Notes: generated by a model from the sequence alone, not told the origin. Positions 1-10,237 are shown, counted from the stretch's first letter. The stretch is 20,059 nt of DNA from Paramacrobiotus richtersi (GCA_034698045.1 JAQGAU010001295.1:1-20059), one strand, 5' to 3'. Numbers and translations are program-made.

Positions 1-658
1 GGGTGCTCGCCCCGCTCGCGATACCAGTCCGTATCTGTATTCGGATTCGTATTCGTAGGGGGTGCGAACGCTCTCTATTATGTAATCACTCACGGCTTCC
101 CAGACTGCGAGGCAAGTAGTCCTGTCCACATTCTTCATGATATAATCGGTGCAGATATCAACCAGCTTCGGGATGCCATACTTTTGGGCACAGTATATGG
201 TAGGAAAAGCTATTTCCCAATCCAGATCCTCGACAACATCCGCATAGACATATCTGTGATTGAAAGGGTACCAGTCCGTACCTGATGGTTATGTTTCGCT
301 AAAAGGGAAGTGGCTTACTTTAGCATGATACTGAAGGCCCGTGGAAGAATGTCGGGAAGCTTGATTGTCTTCTCGGCGTTTTCTTGTAGATCTCCGTAAA
401 ACAGTTTCCAAATACCTCGCTGCGGATACTAAGGATGAGTCTGCAAAAAGACCATTCACTGATCAACCAAGCAAGGAACGAGGAAATAAACGCTCACTTG
501 TGCGCTCGGAATTCTTTCACCTCTCCGTACTGCTGTCCCACTGCAAACTCAACATCGCTCTGCTGTCCCGTTTCGAGAATGTGCTTTGTGCACTGACTGA
601 TTGCCGAGCTGGCGCCTTGCCATCCCCAGATGGACGATGTAGCCTGTGATTCGGACAT
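1..658 (-). CDS. BTB/POZ-domain protein, N-terminal part, cut by window edge, apparent frameshift
   Basis: Minus-strand exons 658-498, 440-319 and 253-94, with introns of 57 and 65 nt. A possible GTGAGT donor at 93 would start a third intron that leaves the window. Exon 1 starts at ATG 658 (MSESQATSS...) and ends in phase 2 inside the codon for K of RAHK. The product reads as a BTB fold: a SDVEF strand near residue 37, RAHK-LILSIRSEVF, FYGDL, IKLPDILPRAFSIMLKYVYAD, then CAQKYGIPKLVDICTDYI, the usual BTB-to-BACK junction. BTB proteins dimerise and often serve as Cullin-3 adaptors (family knowledge). Exon 2 is 122 nt where its phases need 123: one base seems to be missing near 405, between SEVFG and LFYGDL. 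This may be a pseudogene, an allele or a sequencing error. The domain call is firm; the gene's integrity is not. Confidence 0.8.
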
Positions 659-1160
659 GGCGCTTTACTCCAGATTCTATCGTTGCAATACGCAGCAAGC
701 AACCACCAGATTGAGACGTGACGTAGCTGTGCTCGGGAGGGAAGACCGAAGACCTGCTGCAGACGACGAATTTGCATTGGATTTCGATGTACATCTGAGT
801 AATATCACGTCGTTGATTCCTTTTGCACGTTGGAAGTACATAAGCGCAAAGAACTGATGCCTTACTACGTGAATCAAAGAAACTTGTCAGTATCAGGGGT
901 GTGTAAGATTTGCAATGTGCAGGTCTGAGTTGTCATGCATACGCTACAACTCTACCAAAAAAGATTTAATGAGCATATGACATTTGTTACAAATAGTTCG
1001 GCTTATGTAATGTTGGGCGAAACATTTCAGTATGCGGGAAACATCGGTTCAGTTTGCAAAGTGGTTCGAAAAAGTTTAATATGCCGCAAATTTCAGTATA
1101 CAAAGCGTACTTGGCCCTCTTTCCAGCAAAAGATACGCCCGGCACAACAACAACAACAAG
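659..1160. other. Intergenic: 5' flank of BTB gene and distal 3' flank of gene A
   Basis: No supported exon here. The first few hundred bases probably hold the promoter of the minus-strand BTB gene, but no clear core promoter motif is visible. A (CAA)5 run lies at 1145-1159. Confidence 0.4.
1145..1159 (+). repeat. (CAA)5 microsatellite
   Basis: Five perfect CAA units. They produce the glutamine run in an otherwise unsupported plus-strand ORF. Confidence 0.8.
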
Positions 1161-1166
1161 TTTATT
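1161..1166 (-). terminator. Candidate poly(A) signal AATAAA for gene A
   Basis: Plus-strand TTTATT reads AATAAA on the minus strand, about 475 nt past the stop codon of gene A. No other AATAAA was noticed between the stop and this site. Assignment to gene A is by position only. Confidence 0.35.
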
Positions 1167-1639
1167 CCTCTGGAACATTTCGTCCAGCAGGGCCATTCAT
1201 GAATGGCTTCATGTACCCAGCACCATGTAACAGAAAGAACAGTACACCCAATGCCAGAATAGTGATATTCAATCATATTCATCACCTTAAGAAAAGCTTT
1301 TTACCAGTGTTCGGAGTGATGACCATTCTTCGGTGGAACAATTACAATTACAGATCAGAGTACTTGAGAAAACTGTAAAGAAAAGAGAATACTGGCTGTC
1401 GTCCGTACCACCACCTTAGCGGGAGGGGGGCGAGTGAAGGGGGCAGGGGGTTAACGAGGGAAGATGACCTGATCATCCAGGGCATAAGGCGTGCCTCTCA
1501 GAATATCCACGCACGCACGGAAACATAGCACACACATCGAGACAAGAGGCGAGAGAGAAAGCAGGCACATAACAATAGACACAAACAATCACGAAACAAG
1601 GGCGGCAGCCCATGACTCCCCTTACTTAAGGGTCTCGAT

Positions 1640-2618
1640 TCAATGTGTTGGCTTCAGTGCGGGTGGCGGGATTTTGATGGTTATTTCCGCTCCTCTATCC
1701 CCGGTAGCGCTTTTGACCTCATTAATGAAGGCGGTAAGGGCGGTAGGAGCTTGGGGCGGGGCTGCCGCGAATCCTGTCGGAATCAACCCCACTGGCAGGT
1801 ACGGGCCGTACACCACGTTGCTCCCATAAAATATACCCGGATAGTATGCATACGCGAGTCCTTTCCCTGCCATTACCGACAACAAGATAACAGAAATTCG
1901 AAACGGTCTCCATTTTGATATGCCTGCAATCAAAAAATTAAAAGATTATCGGCAGCTGTGCCAGAAAAAGAAACAAAACAACAAGGACTGCAAAAAATAC
2001 AAAATGTGCATAAAAATGATAAACAATGCTGATAACATCATTTCTGTTGAATTAACGACAAAATCTCGTTAATAATAAAAGCAATTTTATGCGTGCAGCG
2101 TTTCACATAGATAGCTTCCTGCAACCAGTTGTGACAAATTTTATGAGCGTATTGAGAGGATTATTCTATATACACTAAATTTTGAGAGAAATTAGGGCAC
2201 ACTACAATTTGAGGGCACACTAAATTTTGAGAGGATTTTTAAAAAGACCAGAAATTAGCAAAACCGCCTGTTTTTAACCCCTGATCTTACCTGTGCCAAC
2301 CGTGGCACCAATCACACCTCCCATCAGAAGAGTCACGATGTCTCGGGACTGTGATGCAGTTTCCATAACCCGCACGGTTTCTGGTCCGGTCTGGTTAACA
2401 TCAGCAATGAACGTTACGTTGCATCCACACTCATCACTGGCACACAGAACATCAGGAATCAAAGGGCAACTCGGATTCCCGTTGGTGCAAGCCGTTGGAG
2501 TGCATGGCTGATCGATCTTTTCCTGGATTCCAACAAATTTGTCAACAGTATGATTGCGCCCCTCTACAACCCAAGAGGCGGTTGCCACGGCAAGTAGCAT
2601 GAGTCGTAGGAAGGTCAT
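1640..2618 (-). CDS. Gene A: secreted cysteine-rich protein with Pro/Gly/Tyr-rich C-terminal module (two exons)
   Basis: Exon 1 is 2618-2291 (328 nt) and exon 2 is 1923-1640 (284 nt), joined by a 367-nt phase-1 intron (donor CACAG/GTAAGA, acceptor TTGATTGCAG/GC). The product is 203 aa. Residues 1-20 form a signal peptide. A glycosylation site NHT follows, then the family core CPLIPDVLCASDECGCNV at residues 51-68. It has six cysteines in the domain (39, 44, 51, 59, 64, 66). The first and last of the eight seen in B-D are missing (residue 28 is F), so one conserved disulphide is probably lost. Exon 2 encodes a second hydrophobic stretch, a Tyr/Pro/Gly-rich segment and a final amphipathic part ending ITIKIPPPALKPTH. 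It aligns with exon 2 of gene B but not with genes C and D. Head-to-head with the B-D array. Start chosen because the context TGAAATC-ATG-AC is shared by copies A, B and D. Function unknown. Confidence 0.75.
2173..2240 (+). repeat. Imperfect direct repeats in gene A intron
   Basis: Three imperfect copies of ACTAAATTTTGAGAG / ACTACAATTTGAGGG, joined by GGGCAC spacers, lie inside the single intron of gene A. Too short and degenerate to assign to an element. Confidence 0.6.
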
Positions 2619-3716
2619 GATTTCAGGGATAGAAGTGCAATTTGTTAACTAGTCCAGAATTGCCTTATGAATGGATTGCCCACTGAAACTCGGCGTCAAA
2701 ATCTAGCAAGACTAGTGATAATGATAAGTGTATTTAAAGCGACTTGTCCCAAAGCCAATTGCGTAATACGCTGGTACATGCTGTAAAGACGGACCACATG
2801 ATATAGCAACTGTGCCCGCATGTGAAGGATATGGCATTGGTATAGTTTTCCATCTTCTCGAATACGAGCGGTAACAGCCACAAACAGGATCTGGTGTTTG
2901 TTATAATTGTCTGGTTCGCGTTACTGTGAGGTTACTGTTTGTTGCTCTTTTCGCTTACCGGTGCAGCAGTTCAGCAGCGCTAAATTACTGGCGGAACCAC
3001 CCGTCTGTTTTGGCCATGCATGTACACTAGGCTTTCAGCCACCCTCGGGACGTTACTTCATAGTAACACAATCAATCTGACCATCATAAAAATATGCAGG
3101 AAAAACTATGGTTTCACGATGCAGCCCGACGAAAATATGCTAAAACTCGGACATTCGCTGCTTTCCACACTGATGCTGGATATTAGTAAAGCCAAAGTAT
3201 ATATAAATAAATAAAGCTGTTGTGTGGTAAAGCTGTTGTTAGAAATTATTTCGTATTTTTGATGTATGACAGTGTCCACTGGGCACTGAGATATTATATT
3301 TATGTACAGGTAACTTCGTAGAGCAGCCCACATTCCTCGACAACTATCGAACATTGCCGTGATGGAACATGAAGAATTTTATTCAAAAACAACGTAACAA
3401 CGAAGTAAAAAAATTGAAAAAAACCATGTGCGGGTTGTTTATATTATCACTTCCGACGAGAAAATCTAAAAACAACAGTATTGACAGGGAAAGACTGCAA
3501 AATCGGCTATAAGCAGTGACCGATTTAGCACACCTGACCAACCCGGGCGGAAACGGGCCACCAGAAACCAACCAAAAATCCTCGAAACTAACCGATCTAC
3601 AAACACTCAAAAAAACTATCATTAACGCCAATTTCCCCCAAAAAACTGAACCAAAACTTCTTTTCTAACCATAGAAAACTCCCTTTTAATTCACCGTAAA
3701 TCTACAACCTGAGAAC
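2619..3716. other. Intergenic between gene A and the 3717 gene
   Basis: Divergent spacer holding the upstream regions of minus-strand gene A and the plus-strand 3717 gene. The right half (3370-3710) is A-rich. Short protein-like stretches exist near 2950-3080 (a plus-strand frame after a CAG acceptor at about 2966, and a minus-strand frame ending in a GTAAGC donor). Neither has a paralog or partner exon here, so I call no gene. Confidence 0.4.
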
Positions 3717-4259
3717 ATGAAAAATTTCCTTATAAAACTGCCAACAGACGGTGCATTGGTAGCCGAAGCAGTTGAGATCGCGACAGAAACACGGTCCGGA
3801 ATGCGCGCCACAGAGAAACATGGAATCCTCCAGATACGTCGGGTCGATCTTGATTCTGCGAGTGAATTTAGCCGCGTGCGCGCCTCGACTGTCACCGCGC
3901 GGATGGCCTATAAGTGGCTGGTCGGGTTATTGAAGGTCACGCGGGCAGATCGATCCGATGGGATACCTGGTTTTGTCTATATAGAAGTAAGTTAGTTTAG
4001 CAAGCAAATTCTACCGAAAAATGATAACAGACGTACATGCAGTTGGTTGTACAAAATGTTAACCGAAATATCAACGAGAAATATATTTCCTAATAATCTG
4101 AACTGCTGAAATATTAACAATAAATACCAAATAAAATAAATAATACTATAAGGCATTTTTCTGTAACAATTTTTCACATTAATATATTCTGAAAATATTC
4201 GTTACAAGCACATGCAGCTGGAGAACTCTCGCGATTATTTGAATGAATTTAATCCTTAA
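3717..4259 (+). CDS. Small two-exon gene, function unknown
   Basis: Exon 1 is 3717-3986 (90 codons) and ends at GAA/GTAAGT in phase 0. The first good acceptor downstream is at 4217 (ACATGCAG/CTG). The frame then continues for 13 codons (LENSRDYLNEFNP) to TAA at 4257-4259. The predicted product is 103 aa and charged, with a likely helical first half, no signal peptide and no transmembrane segment. Third codon positions in exon 1 are moderately G/C-rich, unlike the AT-rich flanks, and the ATG has A at -3. I do not recognise the family. Exon 1 is better supported than exon 2, which rests on splice motif and phase only. Confidence 0.5.
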
Positions 4260-4689
4260 ACTAGTTTATGTACTTTTCGGATGATAATATCAGATGTCGG
4301 AGAGACTGTTAATTTGTGACTAAGAGAAATATTCCCGAAGGAAGTTCATACTGATGAAGATCAAACGATACAGCTGTATCTTACGCAAGATATTGTAAAG
4401 AACGCAATTCTTCACCCGTTTCACAAATTACGGGGTGCTTCTAGATCTGACACGAGCTATCAGAAACTGGGAGTATTTTTATGATGCAGAAAATCAGCAA
4501 ATAACCAACTACAACTTATCATGGTTTGCCTGCGTCTTACCGGTGTCCAGTCACCAGTGTGGAAGCGTTTTGGAACGCATCGAAACTGGCGCGGGATGTT
4601 TCGAGGATGCAAACGCCGTGAGTCCAGTTTATTTTCTCCTTTTGGGGAGAACTTGAAAGTCAGTACTGCGTAGATTCTCGGGACTTTTC
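4260..4689. other. Spacer with a weak exon-like stretch
   Basis: Mostly AT-rich. An open stretch at 4443-4619 lies between an acceptor-like CTTCTAG and a GCC/GTGAGT donor-like site. It codes for a Trp/Cys-containing peptide (RNWEYFYDAENQQ...), but it has no partner exon or paralog in the window, so it is not called as a gene. Confidence 0.3.
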
Positions 4690-5136
4690 TTGCAGTACCC
4701 AGCTACGAAATATCAGGCAAAAAAGGCAGCAAACGAAGAGGTTACTTAATATCAAATAAGGCCAGGACGGCGGCTATATGCACGCACGCGAAGAACACAC
4801 AGCTGGGTCACCATCAAGTTCACATTAACACACACCGGACCATTATGCATTCGCACAACAAGCCGGAGATCCCGTAGCAAAATCCGCGTTCGTTTTTGTT
4901 AACGTACGGGTTCAAGAGGACGGAGAACAACCCGCGATATCCTTTTCACAAGCAGTTCATCAAGAAACGTTATAGCCAAGCCTACCATACACACCTATCT
5001 TCGAATGACCCGTCTTATCTGAGTCTGACTTTCGAAATCACTTTACGGTAAATAGTCATGAATTCGTTCAGTCGACCTGCATAAAACACTTTATCAAACA
5101 GTTTTTAGGAGCAAATCCAGTTGTGCTGCTGAAATC
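4690..5136 (+). promoter_or_regulatory. Conserved upstream block of gene B with 61-nt 5' UTR intron
   Basis: About 350 bp shared with the blocks before C and D: CACACAGCTGGGTCA, the CACACCGGACCATTATGCAT region, GATCCCGTAGCAAAATCC and TTCAAGAGGA. It contains an imperfect inverted repeat TTATGC-ATTC-GCACAA at 4843-4858, which is perfect in C and D. A predicted 5' UTR intron spans 5048-5108 (ACG/GTAAAT ... TTTTTAG/GAGC), 28 nt before the ATG. Donor, acceptor and 61-nt length are all kept in C. Inference: core promoter and first non-coding exon lie in this block. Confidence 0.6.
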
Positions 5137-6159
5137 ATGACATTTCTGAAAGGATTCGTGTTGTTTATCGTGATTAATGCTGCTTGCGCGCATGCAGATG
5201 GGTTGAATCATACCATAACAGACAAATGTGCAGGAATCCGGGATTTTACTGGTCAGCCATGCAGTCCATCGGCTTGTGCTAACCGGAACACGAGTTGCCC
5301 TTTGATTCCTGACGTTTTGTGCGCTAGCGACGAATGTGGATGCAACGTATCGTTCTTTGTTCTTGTTAATCAATCTGGACGAGAGATAAGGATGGATGTT
5401 ACAGAGCTTTGTCGAGTAACAGCAGAAATTAAAGGTATTCCGAAATACGGCTCCTTTGGCTTCACAGGTGTTTGCTCCAGTTTTCTGTAGATACTATAAT
5501 GTTTTTAAAAAATAGGTAACAATAAACTTCCGTTACTCATTCAAGCATCGATATCAGTATAGGATACTGTTTTAAACTTATCAGTTATAATTAGTATTAA
5601 CCATTTCTTACTAATCAGTATTAAATGCGTTCGTAACAGACTTACCGGTCTAAACAGTCTGGAACGGTGCCTGATTTTCCACTCAAGTTAGTCGGTCGGA
5701 TCAGAATAGCCGGTGAACTATTGGCTTTATTCAGAGAGGCAATTGAATTCATGGAATTACAGTTAGCCGGTGTAATAGAGGAAAGATGCAGTTTAAATGC
5801 GTCGGACCTAAGCGTCGTCTCTTGCCCGTGTTCAGAGGGATTTAATCCTTAATTTTTTAATTGTAGCCGGATCTAAAGGGAGTGAGTTACGAACACCGTT
5901 TACTCTCCTGCCGGTACTGTCCGGACAAGCAGTATCGCAGACGCCTCACTTGAGCGGGGTGCCGTGGTACCAGCCAGTGCCGGTCGCGGTGAATGGTTTC
6001 GCGTTTCCTGTGGGATACCCACCCCAGATGGCCGTTCCAGCAGCTAGCGACCTTGTATCCTTCCTAAAAGCTCTGAGCAGCAACAGAAAGGTGACGCTGA
6101 CAATAATAGTCGAGCCACTTACCGTGGAAGGAAAAAACGAGGTGGAAAAGCCTCTGTAA
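5137..6159 (+). CDS. Gene B: secreted cysteine-rich protein with Pro/Gly/Tyr-rich C-terminal module (chimeric, two exons)
   Basis: Exon 1 is 5137-5434 (298 nt) and exon 2 is 5867-6159 (293 nt), with a phase-1 junction (TTAAAG/GTATTC ... TTAATTGTAG/CC). The product is 196 aa. Residues 1-20 are a signal peptide ending AHA. An NHT glycosylation site lies at 24, and eight cysteines at 31, 42, 47, 54, 62, 67, 69 and 92 surround the family core. Exon 2 (from residue 100) holds a Pro/Val/Gly/Tyr segment (GVPWYQPVPVAVNGF, PVGYPP) and a C-terminal helix-strand (SDLVSFLKAL, VTLTIIVEPL), matching exon 2 of gene A. The 5' part (upstream block, UTR intron, exon 1, intron start) instead matches C and D, so B joins the two architectures. 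Unspliced, exon 1 reads on to a stop at 5490, with AATAAA 31 nt later: a possible 117-aa short form. Function unknown. Confidence 0.75.
5521..5526 (+). terminator. AATAAA inside gene B intron (possible intronic polyadenylation)
   Basis: It follows the stop codon of the read-through form of exon 1 (5488-5490) by about 30 nt, the usual place for a poly(A) signal. It would yield a one-exon 117-aa secreted form. C and D lack this hexamer at the matching place. Confidence 0.4.
5737..5852 (+). pseudogene. Relic of the C/D-type exon 2 inside gene B intron
   Basis: The sequence after TTATTCAGAG aligns with exon 2 of C (from 7475) and D (from 13580): the EFMELQLAG, EERC and ASDLSVV stretches are still readable in frame, with one 3-nt insertion. 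It stops at TAA 5850-5852, where C and D read on. Homology fades at about 5866, exactly at the acceptor of gene B's own exon 2. The former coding exon is now intronic, unless it is used to make a truncated form. Confidence 0.7.
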
Positions 6160-6559
6160 GAGGCTGACACCCTTGTATGATTTACTTTGTTATGTTAGTG
6201 TAAAAGGTCAGTGCTTCATGCGACCAATCTGTTAGAACATTTACTGCGGAAAACTGGTCCCGAACATTGGGGGTACTAGAGCTGTTGCCCGCTCCAAAAG
6301 GAGTTCTGTAATTTGCCTCGATTTTTATTTCTATGTGATTGTTATATCGCTTTTGCTGTCTTGTTCGTATTACTCGAACGAACTGTGAGAACAAAATGTA
6401 AAGGGGTGTCATTGCGCAATCGCGTATTACCGTCATGTGTTGTACTTTATAGAACCTTTAATTTGTTACATTAGACGCAAAATTCAAAAAGACATGAGCA
6501 CATGCTCACTGATTAGACACCCCAAAATTAATCACAAATTTACAATTCAGAACTGCTGT
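6160..6559. other. Spacer between units B and C
   Basis: 3' flank of gene B. No AATAAA is evident just after its stop. No exon, RNA gene or repeat was recognised. Confidence 0.4.
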
Positions 6560-6980
6560 ACAGGAATTGGTGGGGCAAACGAAGAAGGTCACGTAATGTC
6601 AAACAAGGACAGGACTGCTGCTATTTGCTCGAACGCATAGAACACACAGCTGGGTCAACCCCAAGTTCACAGTAACACACACCGGACCATTATGCATTCG
6701 CATAACAAGTAGAAGATCCCGTAGCAAAATCCGCGTTCATTATTGTTAACGTTCGTATTCAAGAGGATGGAGAATGACCGTAATATCCTTTTCACAGGCA
6801 GAGTACCATGAAATTAATGTCGTAGCCAGTTCTACCATACGCTTCAGATAAAGTCGTTTTATCACTGTCTCACTATGGAAACCATTTGATGGTAAACAGT
6901 CATCAATTCCTTACTCGACCTGTTTAGAAATACTTTACCAAACAGTTTTCAGGAATAAATCCAATTGTGCTGCTACAATC
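6560..6980 (+). promoter_or_regulatory. Conserved upstream block of gene C with 61-nt 5' UTR intron
   Basis: Same block as before B and D. A perfect inverted repeat TTATGC-ATTC-GCATAA lies at 6690-6705. The predicted 5' UTR intron is 6892-6952 (G/GTAAACAGTCATC ... CAGTTTTCAG/GAAT), the same length as in B and 28 nt before the ATG. Confidence 0.6.
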
Positions 6981-9416
6981 ATGACCTTCTTGAAGGGCTT
7001 CGTGCTGTTTACCGTGATTACTGCTGTTTGCGCTCATGCAGAAGTGCTTAATCATACTACAGCAGACAAATGTACTTTAATCCAGGATAAGATCGGTCAA
7101 CCATGCAATCCATCGGCGTGTGCAAACCGGAACACGAGTTGTCCTTTGATTCCTGACGTTTTGTGCGCCAGCGACGAATGTGGATGCAACGTAGCGTTCT
7201 TTATTGTTGTTGATCAAGTGGGAGGAGAAATAAGGACGGATGTTACGGATCTTTGTCGAGCAACAGCGGGAATTAAAGGTATTTCGAAATGCGGCTCATT
7301 TGGCCGCACCGCGGTTTGCTACACTCTTCTGTAAACATTATACTGTTTCTAACAAAGCATATAATATCTTTTATCGATTTTGTTATTTAAAACTGCGTTT
7401 ATTTAAAAATATACATGAAAAATACAAAGAACAAGCACCTCGCTTTGATTGGTGAATGATTCGCTTATTCACAGAGGCAACCGAATTCATGGATTTACTG
7501 TTGGCCGGTGATGCGGAAAGATGCGATTTAGTTGCGTCGGACCCAAACATCGTCTTGCGCGTGTTCAAAGGACTTAATACCCTAACCGTCAATCGTCTGA
7601 AGTGGTGGAAATCGTCATTTGATGCAGCGTTTTACTATGACATTAGTCCAATTATGGAGAAACGCCGGCACTACTTCCTGTCCGAGATTGCAGCTTTAGA
7701 AGAACGAATGCACAGACGAGAGTCTGATGACGTGCGTAACGCGGTGACCCGCTCAGGGAATGTGAGTGAAACGTCCAGCAAAGAAGGTTAGTCAAAGACA
7801 ACATCCTGGATTTAGTTAATTGGCACGAAAAAATTCCAGGTGCGGCTGCAATAAAAGTATCTTATCATTATCATTGTGTACGATATACCTAACTTATTTA
7901 TTTTGAGCTGCTTACTACCATCTAATACTGTAATATTGTGCATAAATACTGTCCTAATCGACGGATTTTACTGTTACATATTACGACTATTGCTAAATAT
8001 ACCTCGTACTGTATGTAACGTATACTATATGCCCGTTTTGTCCAGTCTTCTCGGGCGAATCCGTTTAAATAGCAGGGCAATTATATTAAGTTTATTGCAT
8101 TACATTTTATCCACGTAATACGTACGTATTAGCATGCTCTGTTATTCCATGCCGGTTCTTGTACAGTTTGAAATTCAGTCCGGCAGTTGGATTGTGAACT
8201 TCCATTTCACATTCTGGAAGCTAGTTGCGGACAGCGTAAACATCTGTTACGATTATTATAAGCACAGTACAAAATATGTATATGACAAACGGACGGTACG
8301 TGTGTAATTACGAATATGTTTGGCAGTTTCGTGATGTCGTGTAGTGATAAACCCGTCTATTGTAGCGCAAAAGGAGTTGGAGCGAAGGAAAGGCATCATA
8401 CGCCAGTGGACTAAACAGCAGGAAAGAGTACAGGTTCTGGATGAAAACGTGTCAATATCTACTCTCATAACATCCGCACGAATGGCCAGCAGAAAATATG
8501 CCGTGAATAATCAAGGAAGCATTATTGGTTCTCAGTTGCCAATATACGGGAATATCCTATCCAGTAAGACATCATAATTATTGTATCGTAGCACCGAACA
8601 GCGTATCGATTTTTCAAAACGATAATAATTAACCAAGAAATCATGTTGTGAGTTTGCGTCAGTTCATATTTATTCAGTTGTCCGCGTTGCAGACTTTGCT
8701 CGAACGGGAACTGGGATACCCGTCGATGAAATGATTACGCTCTGCGATCCTGACAACGCTCGCAAGTTTGGAGAGCTATATGACCAGCTTAAACATGTCG
8801 TTCTAGACGGTACGTGTTATCTCGCTACGTAACTCTGTATTGCTGTGGCGAATTAATGCCCAACCGCGTTCCCACCTTCGGCACTACTGTGAGAGCAGGG
8901 GCGGGGTTTGCTGCCAGTTCATCCACATTCGCCACTGTCGTTGTACACTAAGGATTCTGATCCATTTTCGTTGCAGAGATAATCGCAAGACGTCAGTTAA
9001 GACGCAACAATCTCCACTTTGCTCAGCCACTAGTCCCCGCGTCGGGTTCCCGCGTTCGATACAACTTTCGTAGTTTTGGTAAGAAAGTATCCGCGCTTTT
9101 CTACACTTTTAATGAAGTAAAATCCTCATTAAAATGTTAATGTTTAGCCCCACTCCTGTACAAAACGGGAGGATTTGTGAAAGGCAACGTTGTTGTCCGC
9201 CTCATCAGTATTGCTTTGCAAACTGCAGCCCTGGGAATGGATCTCTACAATACCATAGCTGGTCACTCGCCGACGACATCAGGTATTCATTTAGCTTCTC
9301 GCACATTTGCCTAAGATTGCATATATAGGATTCTGATCTGTTGTGGCTTACGTTTCTTAGCGGATTTCGTGCTGGACTGGATCAATGCGGATGACTTAAC
9401 AGAGCTGTTGTTTTGA
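6981..9416 (+). CDS. Gene C: secreted protein, eight-cysteine N-terminal domain plus helical C-terminal module (seven exons)
   Basis: Exons 6981-7278, 7475-7786, 8366-8563, 8693-8809, 8977-9078, 9148-9282 and 9361-9416 total 1218 nt and encode 405 aa. All six introns are phase 1 with GT-AG ends, and the frame is open throughout. Residues 1-20 form a signal peptide (CAHA). Cysteines lie at 31, 42, 47, 54, 62, 67, 69 and 92 (spacing 10-4-6-7-4-1-22), with NHT at 24 and NTS at 51. From residue 100 the chain is charged and helix-prone (MEKRRHYFLSEIAALEERMHRRE; QKELERRKGIIRQWTKQQERVQVLD). A hydrophobic stretch follows near 355-378 (VVVRLISIALQTAALGMDLY), and the end is ADFVLDWINADDLTELLF. Paralog D conserves every exon length and most residues of exons 3, 4 and 7. 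I recognise no known family. The best-preserved member of its type; probably secreted. Confidence 0.8.
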
Positions 9417-9902
9417 TTACGCTACATGTTGATTAAATTTTAATGGATGTTCGATGAGACGTGTTGCGTGCTTTCTCAGTGGTGATGGACGTCTTCGAGC
9501 ACTGCATAAAAGATGAGCTGCATTTTTCGTATACGCTTATGTTTTCTGAGTGGGCTGTTGTCGTCATAAGGGTTGTTTACATAAAGGTGAAACAATACTT
9601 GTTGCTTAAGGATACTATGCGAGGAACTCGCTTGCGCCTTGCGGAACCTTTTGTTCAGCGTTGTATGAGAAAGGCCAATACTACCATAATACGCGATAAT
9701 ATTGTACATTAAATGACTGCCAGTATTATCGTGCCGTTGCTCACAATTGTCAGTATTTCGTAGTCTTTTAAAATCCTGACTCGGCAGTATAAAAATGTTA
9801 TGAAGTTTAAAGGACAATCCCCATTCAGGATGCTGTAGATTATGTTGTTACCAGACAATTTGTTGCCGTGGTTCACAATGTTTTTTGTCCAAATGTCCGT
9901 GT
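9417..9902. other. 3' flank of gene C
   Basis: The first ~140 nt match the 3' flank of gene D (15722-15850), then the two diverge. ATTAAA hexamers near 9431 and 9707 are possible poly(A) signals. Overlapping open frames on both strands at 9461-9817 have no paralog and are not called. Confidence 0.4.
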
Positions 9903-10237
9903 AATTCAGTCATCCTCTTTACAACTTTGCGGTAAATGCAGGATCCGCACAACAATTCCCCGTATACTAATCGGTTGGGGAAACGGGCAAAGTTTTACAA
10001 TGCTTATATATCCCCGACATAAAAAATGCACCAAATAAAACTATCTCAATTGAAAACTGAGACGCAAGAGTGACCTCAAAGATAAACCCAGCCGGTAACA
10101 TAAGGTCGAGTAATCAATTTTCTGTGGAAATGTCTACCGGAATGATCACCCAAGAGACATGGAGGTTAACCATTACGATCGACATTGTACCAAACGCAAA
10201 GCTAATTATTCTGCGTAATATGCTTAAACTCTAATCG
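9903..10237 (+). repeat. Duplicated segment, shorter copy of 17143-17714
   Basis: Clear nucleotide similarity to 17143-17714 (shared AATTCA-TCATCCTCTT, TTGGGGAAA-GGG-AAAGTT, CATAAAAAATGCA, ATCAATTTTCT-TGGAAATGTCT, GATCGACATTGTA). This copy lacks about 200 nt present at 17246-17450. The open frame seen there (17404-17556) is interrupted by a TGA in this copy. It shows that the tandem duplication reached past gene C. Confidence 0.7.

Noticed and set aside
549..794. Open frames on the minus strand over the BTB exon 1
   Set aside because: They are out of frame with the BTB reading, which matches domain motifs and splice phases.
1162..1282. Minus-strand stretch that would read as a short signal-peptide protein (ALGVLFFLLHGAGY... 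to a stop at 1162)
   Set aside because: No ATG in that frame: a stop lies just upstream, and it only works with a one-base change. No paralog or splice acceptor supports it.
935..1378. 147-codon plus-strand open frame with a glutamine run
   Set aside because: The run comes from a (CAA)5 microsatellite. No splice context, coding bias or similarity to another part of the window was seen.
9461..9817. Overlapping plus and minus open frames of 83 and 113 codons
   Set aside because: They lie in the 3' flank of gene C, lack any paralog at the matching place after gene D, and have no splice or start context.
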